From Gambelia wislizenii (Eukaryota; Chordata; Lepidosauria; Squamata; Crotaphytidae), in assembly GCA_030847615.1 (NCBI GenBank), contig JAUMIR010000001.1:65733501-65797500 (forward strand): a DNA stretch of 64,000 bases, in the 5' to 3' direction. The notes below the pieces were generated by a model that worked only from the letters and a program-made list of their open reading frames with translations, made no database searches and was not told the DNA's origin. This document shows positions 56,540 to 64,000 of this stretch, in pieces. Made by a program: the position numbers and the translations under genes. How positions within the stretch are numbered: the stretch's first letter is position 1; the number at the start of each line of letters is the position of its first letter.

Positions 56540-56935
56540 CACACTACACTGTTATAGTGCTATTATTCCACTTTGACAGCTGTGGAATTCTGGAGTTTGT
56601 ATTAGTAAGAAAAGAGGAAAACAATTTTTTTTTTTGCATTATTGTTATGGCCTTTTGCTGTCGGGTATATTTTTCAGTAGAATGGTCTTATCCCAATTAA
56701 AAAAAAATATTATATTAAAAAAAATTCCTAGGAGTTCCCTGGCCGTCCAGGTGTTTTGGACTACAGCTCCCAGGATTTTGAGAGTTGTAGTCCAAAACAC
56801 TTGGAGGGCTACAGGTTGGACACCACTTTTCTAAAAGCCCCTCCCTAAACTGCAAATCCCAGGATCGCACAGCAGGCAGCCCGAGCAGTTAAAGCGGAAT
56901 AATAGCGTTATAACAGTGTGGCGTGATATTGTCCT
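56540..56935. mobile_element. hAT MITE hosting a LINE fragment and a second hairpin
   Basis: Outer ends 'cacactacactgttatagtg' and 'gcgttataacagtgtggcgt' pair. It was split by a Tx1-like LINE 3' end (56598-56730), and also holds a small foldback at about 56744-56812 ('ccaggtgttttggactacag' against 'gtagtccaaaacacttgg'). Confidence 0.7.
56598..56730 (+). mobile_element. 5'-truncated copy of the Tx1-like LINE 3' end
   Basis: 'attagtaagaaaagagga', 'atggccttttgctgtcggg' and 'cagtagaatggtcttatccc' match the 3' UTR at 28021-28140. It is flanked by GGAGTT on both sides (56592-56597 and 56731-56736), a probable target duplication. Ends in A runs and 'ttccta'. Confidence 0.85.
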
Positions 56936-57294
56936 TTAGTCCAGATAAGGGGAAGGCATTTCAACATTTCTTCTGAGAGAACTGCTCTCTCTCTTTCTCT
57001 TTCTGCCTTTGCTGAAGCGCACTGGTGTTCAGCAAAGTTTATGCTAGGAAAGTCTAATTCCCAGTTAAGTCTTTAAAAAATCCTAATGGATTCCTTTAGG
57101 TTCTCTCCTTTTTGGTCATTTTCCTGGTCGTGGAGGAAGAGAACATGGTAATGCCCTGTCACAATCTTTCTCCGTTTACTCTACAGGGAGTTCTCTCCTC
57201 AAAAGAAAATTTGAAATGCAGCTGCCGCAGCTGCCTCCTATCAGAAAGGCGATGCAGTTCTCTACACTTTTCATAGCTCTGCGTGCTTCTCCCT

Positions 57295-57700
57295 CTCCCT
57301 CACTCTTTAGCGTTACTGTCGACGTCAGCGCGTAGGCCGGCTGAGAGCGCTGTTGCTAAGTGACGTCAGCACGCAAGCCAACGCGTGAACGGCGCCGGCG
57401 GCGGCGGAGGAGGAGAAGGGGGCCTGCCTGCCTGCTTGCGCGTTCCAGCCGGTAAGTCTGACGGAAAGGTGGGAGTGGAGGGGTGGGAAGGGTCGCTCTC
57501 TCCGCTGCGGGCTCACCCTGAGAGCCGGCAGGCGGAGGGAGGAAGCCCGGCATGGCCCTGGTGACCATTTTACCTCTCCCTCCTTCCCCACCTCTTCCGT
57601 CCCGTCGGGTGGGCGCCGGGTGCGTCTCCCAATTGCTTCGTCGGGGTTCTTTGAGAAGGCAGGCAGGCAGGCAGGCAGGCGGGCGAAGTGGGAGGCCGGC
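57295..57700 (+). promoter_or_regulatory. CpG-rich promoter and probable 5' UTR exon of a rightward gene
   Basis: Dense in CpG, with a perfect CRE (TGACGTCA, 57361-57368), a CRE-like CGACGTCA (57320-57327) and 'gttgctaag' beside it. A strong plus-strand donor, CAGCCGGTAAGT, near 57446-57457 suggests a noncoding first exon. No coding exon of this gene is in the window. Human gene order would make BTBD9 the candidate, but that is inference. A (GGCA)n repeat sits at 57657-57680. Confidence 0.5.
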
Positions 57701-58163
57701 CCAGTGGATTTTAATTATGCATTTCAAACCTGTGTGGATGATTTTAATGCAATGCTTATTTTTAATCTTAAGTATTTTTTACTTGTGTGTGTGTTTTAAT
57801 GGTTTTATGTTATACTACCTGCACCCTATGCTGTTAAAAAACTCCCCCCCCAAAAAAACCTCCTGGTAGACCTCACAACAACCCTGTAAGGTAGGCTGGT
57901 GGATTTAAATTCCAACTCCCCCTTCTCAGCATCCCACACTTTCCACAGAATTGCTGTGTGTGACTCGCTCTGTTGCCACCAGTTGACTGCCTAGGTCCCA
58001 ATATGGACCCCCAATTGAGTGGCAGGAATTTGGGCCACAGACTGAGTGACAGGAGTTCATTGTGAGGCGGAGAGGGAATTTGCATGTGGGTGGCGATTGG
58101 TCAGGTGTGTTTCCTGAGCCAACCAATCAGCACATTGGTAAAGGCAACATACCCAAGAAAATG

Positions 58164-58277
58164 TTATATATATATATATAGATATTGTATTTTAATCCAT
58201 ATTGTACCCTGCCTCGAGCCTTGGGGACAGATGGGTAAGAAATAAAATTATTGTTATCATCATCATCATCATCATCA
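58164..58277. repeat. (TA)n, LINE/SINE-like tail and (ATC)n
   Basis: A TA repeat at 58164-58180, 'ctgcctcgagccttggggac' (tail-like phrase), then (ATC)n at 58254-58277. Confidence 0.6.
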
Positions 58278-58461
58278 ACTGGGTTCAGTGCCTTTATGTC
58301 AATGTGCGAGATAGATGTTTGCAGGCTTTTTCTGGAGTTTTAGGGAACAAAGGCGCTCCCCAGACCCACAAGGGACTCTGTCCTTAACAACCATGCAGAC
58401 ACTCTTCACTTAGTGCCCAGACAGGTGCCTATATAGGAAGTCTGCTGGCACATTCAGAATA

Positions 58462-58676
58462 CAGTTATTCCTCCATATCCACAGATTTAAGTATTCATGG
58501 CTTGAAAATATTCCTTAAAAAATAATAATCCAAAAAGCAAACCTTGATTTTGCCATCTTATATAAGGGACACCATTTTGCTATTCCATTGCATATAACAG
58601 GACTTGAGTAGTCACAGATTTTGGTATCCACAGGGGGTCCTGGAACCAAACCCCAGTGAATATGAACAGACAACTG
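58462..58676. mobile_element. Tigger-like MITE, 215 bp
   Basis: TA-flanked (58460-58461 and 58677-58678); ends CAGTTATTCCTCCATATCC and GAATATGAACAGACAACTG. The interior matches the copy at 49459-49688. Confidence 0.8.
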
Positions 58677-58767
58677 TATAACAGCACCCTCCAGTTCACG
58701 TTCCCTCAGAGGCATACTGACTCTGATATTTATTATTTATCTGTTATTTATACCTGCAGCATCAGAG

Positions 58768-58912
58768 CTGATGAATACCAGGTGCTGTAGGCTACATTTC
58801 AGGGGAAGGAACTGGCAAAACCACCACTGAGTATTCCTTGTCTAAGAAAAAAAAACCTATGAAAATCAGGGGTTTGCCGTAAGTCAACAGGCAACTTTGA
58901 ATACACACACAT
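58768..58912 (+). repeat. 5S-derived SINE, 5'-truncated
   Basis: Begins in the last part of the 5S-like head ('gaataccaggtgctgtaggc') and continues through 'gaaggaactggcaaaaccac' and 'taagtcaacaggcaactttg', as in the copy at 52272. Confidence 0.75.
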
Positions 58913-59224
58913 CAGAGTTAGTATGCTTCTTGGGGCATTATTTTCTAAATTGCTTTAAATAGCTTAAATTGATTTTATGGTATGCCACTCTGAGTTTTTA
59001 TGGTATAGGGCTGGACATATTTATTTTAATAAATAAATAAGTAAAAAGTTTAAACAACTAAAAAGTTTAAAAGGTAATTTGGATAGTCACAGCAGCTTCT
59101 CACCTTAAAATAAGTTACATCTGTTAAAACCCATGAACATTTGCTAGTTTGGCTTTAACAAAAAGTACAGTATGTTTTAACTTGAAGTGGCTAAAGCAAA
59201 TCAGGCCACCACTAAGAATGTTTC

Positions 59225-59640
59225 ATAACCAGGGTGCCACATCAGGGAGAACCCTCTTCCCTGTCTGTGCCTAGTGTATGGCTTCCACTGGTCTCCCACT
59301 GATGGGTTGTAGAAAGCAAGCCTCTCTAGCAGATCTCCCTTTTCAGACAGGCATGTATAGGAAGGAGCTCCCCTTTAAGTACTGAGGTCCAAAGTTGATT
59401 AGGGCTTTATGTGTCATTAGCAATACCTTGAATTCACACTGGAAGCATCTTGGCAGCCACAGCAATTATTTTAAAGCAGGTGTACAGTGATATGGTTCCT
59501 ACAAGATGGTTCCATCAGTAGTCTAGCTGCTGCACATTGCACTAGCTGTGGCTTCTGAGGCATTTTCAAGGGCAGCTGCACATAGAATACATTACTCTAG
59601 TCTAATCAGGAAGGTATCAATGCATGAACTACTATGTCTA
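59225..59640 (-). repeat. LINE-derived interspersed repeat, family uncertain
   Basis: Phrases 'gctgctgcacattgcactag' and 'tcaagggcagctgcacatag' belong to a very common reptile repeat that I associate with LINE 3' regions. No open frame; the assignment is by recognition. Confidence 0.4.
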
Positions 59641-59790
59641 GGGGCTTAGTCACTCTACCCAGCTATAATGCTATGTTTCCACTTTAATTGTCGTGGCAAC
59701 AGCCTACAGAATCCTCGCGTTTGTAGCTTGGGGAGGCACTATACCTCTCTGACAGAAAATGTTAAGTACCCCTTCCTAAACTGCAGATTC

Positions 59791-62477
59791 ATAGAATCAT
59801 AGAATTGGAGAGTTAGAAGAGACCACAAGGGCCATCCAGTCCAACCCCCTGCCATGCAGGAATACACAATCAAAGCATCCCTGACAGATGGCCATCCAGC
59901 CTCTGTTTAAAGACCTCCAAGGAAGGAGACTCCACCACACTCTGAGGGAGTGTGTTCCACTGCCGAACAGCTCTTACTGTCAAAAAGTTCCTCCTCATGT
60001 TGAGGTGGAATTTCTGTTCCTGGAGCTTGCATCCATTGTTCCGTGTTCTAGTCTCTGGAGCAGCAGAAAACAAGCTTGCTCCATCCTCAATGTGATAACC
60101 CTTCAAATAGTTAAACAGGGCTATCATATCGCCCCTTAACTTTTTCCAGGCTAAACATACTCATCTCCCTAAGTCTTTTGTCATAAGGCATGGTTTCCAG
60201 ACCTTTAGTTGCCCTCCTCTGGACACGTTCCAATTTGTCAATATCCTTTTTGAATTGTGGTGCTCAGAACTGGACACAGTATTCTAGGTGAGCCTGACTA
60301 AGTCAGAATATAGTGGTACTATGACTTCCCTTGATCTAGACAATATACTTCTATTGATGCAGCCCAAAATTGCATTGGCCTTTTTAGCTGCCTCATCACA
60401 TTGCTGACTCATGTTCAACTTGTGGTCTACTAGGACTCCTAGATCCCTTTCGCACGTACGGTTGTCCCTCCACATTCGCAGGGGTTAGGTTCTTGAGACC
60501 CCCGCAAATGTGGAAAAACCGCGAATAACAGATGCTGCTCCCGCAGGCCCCCCCCCCGAGGGAGGGAGGCAGCGGGAGGGTGTCTGGCCAGCCTGGCTGG
60601 CCTCTCCGCAGCCTTTCTGAGGGTACTCCAGGCCTTCGAAACCCCGGAGCCCGCTGAGAAAGGCCGGGGAAGGCAGCGTGTGGGTGGGGAGGAGGCTGCG
60701 CTGCCTCTCCGCGGCCTTTCTCAGCGGGCTTCAGGGCTTTGGAGCCCTGGAGCCTGCTGAGAAAGGCCGGGGACGGCAGCGTGTGGGTGGGGAGGAGGCT
60801 CCGCTGCCTCTCCCCGGCCTTTCTCAGCGGGCTCCGGGGCTTTGGAGCCCTGGAGGCTGCTGAGAAAGGCCGGGGATGGCAGCGTTTGGGTGGGGAGGAA
60901 GCTGCGCTGCCTCTCCCCAGCCTTCCGAAGCGGGCGCCGGGGCTTTGGAGCCCGGCGCCCGCTTCGAAAGACCGGGGACAGCAGCGGGCGAGCGGGCTGG
61001 CGGGGAGGAGGCTGCGCTGCCTCTCTCCGGCCTTTCTCACCCCCTCCCGCCCTTCCCAGAGTGGCTATGGGGGCTTCTGAAGCCCCCGCCGCCACTCTCC
61101 GTCACCCCCCCGCCCTTCCCAGAGTGGCCACGGGGGCTTCTGAAGCCCCCACCGTCACTCTCCTCCACCCCCTCGCCCTTCCCAGAGTGGCCGCGGGGGC
61201 CTCTGAAGCCCCCACCGTCACTCTCCTCCACCCCCCCACCCTTCCCAGAGTGGCCGTGGGGGCTTCTGAAGCCCCCGCCGTCACTCTCCTCCACCCCCCC
61301 GCCCTTCCCAGAGTGGCGTAGGGAGCTTCTGAAGCCCCCGCCGCCACTCTCCTCCACCTACTGCCCTTCCCAGAGTGGCATAGGGGGCTTCTGAAGCCCC
61401 CGCCGCCACTCTCCTCCACCTCCACCCCCCTGCCACTCTCCTCCACCCCTTGCCAGAGTGGCCTAGGGGGTCCCTCGCTGCCTTGGGAAGGGACTGGGGT
61501 GGAATGAGGGAGGCTTTCCACCCCCCCTTTCCCAAGGCAGCGAAGGGATTCCTGGGAACACCTTCGCTGCCTTGGGAAGGGACAGAGTGGAGAGGGTGGG
61601 GCAGGCGGCTTTCCACGAATAATCAAAACCGCGAATGTGAAAGCTGCGAATGTGGAGGGGCAACTGTAGTCTCCTTCAGCCAGGTCTCCCCCATCCTATA
61701 TCTATGCATTTTGTTTTTCCGCCCTAAGTACAGTACCTTACATTTTTCCGTATTGAATTTCGGTTTGTTTGGCCCAGCTCTCCAGTCTATCCAGGTCATT
61801 TTGAATTTTAATCCTGTCCTCTTGGGTGTTAGCTACTCCTAATTTGGTGTCATCTGTAAATTTGATAAGTATGCCCCTAATTCCCTCATCCAAGTCATTG
61901 ATAAAAATATTGAATAGCACTGGGCCCAGGACCAAACCCTGTGGCACCCCACTGGTCACATCTTTCCAAGACGAAGAGGAGCCACTGCTGAGCACCCTTT
62001 GGGTTTGGTCGGTCAACAAATTACAAATCCATTTAACAGTTAGCTTGTCTAGCCCACATTTTACAAGCTTGTTTGCAAGAATGTCATGGGGAACCTTGTC
62101 AAAGGCCTTACTGAAATCAAGGTATGCAGTATCCACAGCGTTCCCTTCATCTACCAAGCTGGTAATTTTATATAAAAAAAGAGATCAGATTAGTCTGGCA
62201 TGACTTGTTTCTCTGAAATCCATGTTGACTTTTTGTGATTATGGTATTGCCTTCTAAATGTTCACAGACTCTCTGTTTAATGATCTGCTCCAGAATCTTC
62301 CCTGGTATTGATGTCAGACTAACTGGACGATAATTGGTGGGATCCTCTTTTTTCCACTTTTTGAAGATGGGGACAATGTTTGCCTTCCTCCCAGTCTGCT
62401 GGTACTTCTCCTGTTCTCCAGGAGTTCTCAAAGATTATTGCCAATGGTTCTGAGATTACATTTGCCAGCTCTTTCAT
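59791..62477 (-). mobile_element. 5'-truncated CR1 LINE, itself interrupted by a Tigger-like element
   Basis: Minus-strand order: [79 protein letters not shown], then LIKFTDDTKLG, in which the catalytic FADD has become FTDD. After the 60459-61666 insertion it resumes with [34 protein letters not shown] and the C-terminus [20 protein letters not shown], ending in CR1 3' repeats near 59791. About 1.5 kb of CR1 in all, with frameshifts; dead. Confidence 0.92.
60459..61666. mobile_element. Tigger-like element with three kinds of hairpin array
   Basis: Starts CGGTTGTCCCTCCACATTC and ends GAATGTGGAGGGGCAACTG, flanked by TA (60457-60458 and 61667-61668). Inside: about four units of about 103 bases (60600-61040, 'ctcagcgggctccggggctt' against 'gagccctggagcctgctgag'), six units of about 63 bases (61049-61440, 'agagtggccacgggggcttc' against 'gaagcccccaccgtcactct'), and one unit of the 'gctgccttgggaaggga' type shared with 44842 and 48912. 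Long open frames here follow from periods near multiples of three and GC richness. Confidence 0.88.
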
Positions 62478-62545
62478 GATTCTGTAGGATGAAACCACAG
62501 CAGCTAAAGTAGAATCATAATATATAGTATGTTTGTGTAGAGAGA

Positions 62546-63285
62546 AAGGGCCCCAGGTTTTCCTTGTTCAGGAAAGTTCATAGTTTGCAGACCAGTTGAA
62601 GCTTACTCCAGACATTCTAAGCCACAGAGTCCAGTTGGGCATGCAATGAAAGAGGGGTTTTGAGATGGTTATATTGCCATCCTGATTAGTAGTTGGTGTT
62701 GTCCTCATTCTTCATTACTTGATCAAGTCCTTGTTTAAAGGCATCTTGTTTGGTGCTATTACTATGTCTCGTGGAACTGAATTCTGCAATTAAAGTATCT
62801 GCTATATGGAGAAGTATTTCCTTTTCTGTGTTCTGAATATTCTTCATTCTGGTTTGGCAGAGGACTGGGTTCTAGAATTAGGAAAGGAGAGAAGTTTCTA
62901 TTTATTTCCTTCATGCAGGACCTACTTTTGTGCAATCTTTGGTCATTTACTTTTTTGTAACCGGAACAATTCCAGGTATTTTAAACTTTTTTTCATAGGG
63001 GAGTTGGTTGAGGGCCTTGATCACTTTGATTTCCAATTTCTGCACATTGTCTCTATGATACAGTACTTTTTTTTCAGGCACAGTGACAAGAGCACAGTAT
63101 TTGAGATGTGGTCACATATACAAAGAATGAATTTGAAAAAAAAGACACAATAATATTGGCATTTGTATTTTCAGTTCCGTTTTTATTTTTATTATTTATA
63201 GTTACAAAGGGTTAAAGGAGCTAGGAAAGGTTTGCCCTAGTCTAAATATGAAACACTGCCCAAGGTTTTTAGAATGTGCAGTGTG
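62546..63285. other. Intergenic, no gene recognised
   Basis: The frame at 62806-63153 has no family resemblance that I can see and is rich in Phe/Leu from AT-rich sequence. It could be a decayed repeat. Confidence 0.35.
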
Positions 63286-63289
63286 AAGG

Positions 63290-64000
63290 AAAGTTAAGCT
63301 GAAGGCTTTCCCAGTTGCCAAAAAGACCAAGTGTGTCACCCAAAGACCCTTTGAGGTTGTGCATGCCAACTTGGCAGACCCCTATAAACCCACTGTATGG
63401 GGTAATCATTATTTGTTTGTAATTGTGGACAGACAGACTAGGTACACCTACGTGTATTTACTAAAGGAGAAAAGTCAAGCTGCAGAGAAATTCTGTGATT
63501 AGGTGAATATGGTGGAACGAGAATTCCCGTCTTTTAAGGTTTCCAGTCTAGCGACTGATAGAGCAGGGGAATTCTTATCTAATAATCTGCAGAATTGGTT
63601 GTGTAGGAGGGGCATCAGGCACAAGAACACAACCCAGTGTCTCCAGGGGAGGATAGGCTTGCTGAAAGAAAAACTGGGATGTTAAAGAGTATGATGGAGT
63701 GCATGATGGAAGATGCACAAGCCCCAGCTGGGCTGTTGGGGGGAGGCAGTGAGAACTGCTGCTTACCATATGAACAGACTGTGGACCTCCAGTGTCAATC
63801 AGACCCCATATTGTTTATTGTATGGTAGAGCACCAAACCTCAAGCACCTGAGGATTTTTGGGCAATTTGCAAATGTACTTATTCACCCTAGCCTAAGGAA
63901 GCCTGGGCAGCCTAAGACCAGGAGACTGCGTTTTCTTGGCTATGAGGGTAATAAGTACAAATTTTCCCTCTCTCCTGATATGGTGACATACTCTAGGAGT
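63290..64000 (+). pseudogene. Ty1/copia remnant: integrase and start of the following region
   Basis: Plus-strand reading gives KTKCVTQRPFEVVHANLADP, HYLFVIVDRQTRYTYVYLLK, KSQAAEKF, a stop, then VSSLATDRAGEFLSNNL and GIRHKNTTQC, the DRxxRYTxVYLLK / TDxxGEF order of copia integrases. The first catalytic Asp position (usually HxD) reads HAN. After a frameshift near 63.83 kb the frame LKHLRIFGQFANVLIHP and RRLRFLGYEGNKYKF follows, the usual post-integrase segment. It runs off the right edge. Confidence 0.85.

Larger units (their letters stand above)
59655..62545. mobile_element. hAT MITE split by a CR1 insertion
   Basis: Left half 59655-59790 ('cccagctataatgctatgtt', 'ttgtagcttggggaggcact', 'cctaaactgcagattc') and right half from 62478 ('gattctgtaggatgaaacca', 'cagctaaagtagaatcataa') form one MITE. 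GATTC occurs at both junctions (59786-59790 and 62478-62482). Confidence 0.75.

Noticed and set aside
57325..57869. Frames of 88-123 codons in the CpG island
   Set aside because: GC-rich composition, no conserved domain; a noncoding first exon is more likely.
60396..61626. Frames of 106-214 codons on both strands with ASEAP/GHSGKGG repeats
   Set aside because: Hairpin array inside a Tigger-like element; 63-base period and low stop-codon content explain them.

Overview
This window is vertebrate nuclear DNA, almost certainly from a lizard. The support is two spliced animal genes with consensus GT-AG introns, CR1 LINEs ending in ATTCTATG repeats, tRNA-derived and 5S rRNA-derived SINEs of the Sauria type with Bov-B-like tails, a Tx1/L1-like LINE, Ty1/copia remnants and many hAT-, Tigger- and foldback-type DNA elements. 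An iguanian lizard is plausible but not proven. There are no bacterial genes, operons or CRISPR arrays.

Two protein genes are read with confidence, both on the minus strand. From 29035 down to 2018 lie the first ten coding exons of DNAH8, an axonemal outer-arm dynein heavy chain. They total 1626 bases (542 codons) and all splice in phase; the rest of the gene lies beyond the left edge. From 54167 down to 39079 lie all six coding exons of GLO1 (glyoxalase I), giving 183 residues with all four zinc ligands, and a long 3' UTR probably ends near 37.4 kb. A CpG-rich promoter near 57.3-57.7 kb with a perfect CRE and a plus-strand splice donor should start a third gene to the right. By synteny this may be BTBD9, but no coding exon is seen.

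Layout: 0-29 kb is the 5' part of DNAH8, with very repeat-rich introns: two long palindromic foldback elements at 2.8 and 4.5 kb, CR1 copies, a 66-bp minisatellite between inverted arms at 19.4-20.4 kb, an LTR-like unit at 22.8-23.3 kb, and an open 1151-codon Tx1-like LINE ORF antisense in intron 1 at 24.4-27.8 kb. 29-37.4 kb is intergenic and holds an LTR-like repeat, a degraded Ty1/copia RT-RNase H region, SINEs and a GC-rich tandem array. 37.4-54.2 kb is GLO1. 54.2-64 kb is intergenic or 5' flank, with nested transposons (a MITE holding a CR1 holding a Tigger-like element) and a broken Ty1/copia integrase running off the right edge.

The two genes are not functionally linked: one builds a ciliary motor, the other detoxifies methylglyoxal. 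The most notable points are GLO1's orientation relative to DNAH8 (opposite to human), Tigger-like elements carrying arrays of hairpin-forming units, the paired foldback elements with arm-matched changes, and the nested insertion whose empty site survives in a second CR1 copy. Family names come from reading motifs by eye; no database search was run.
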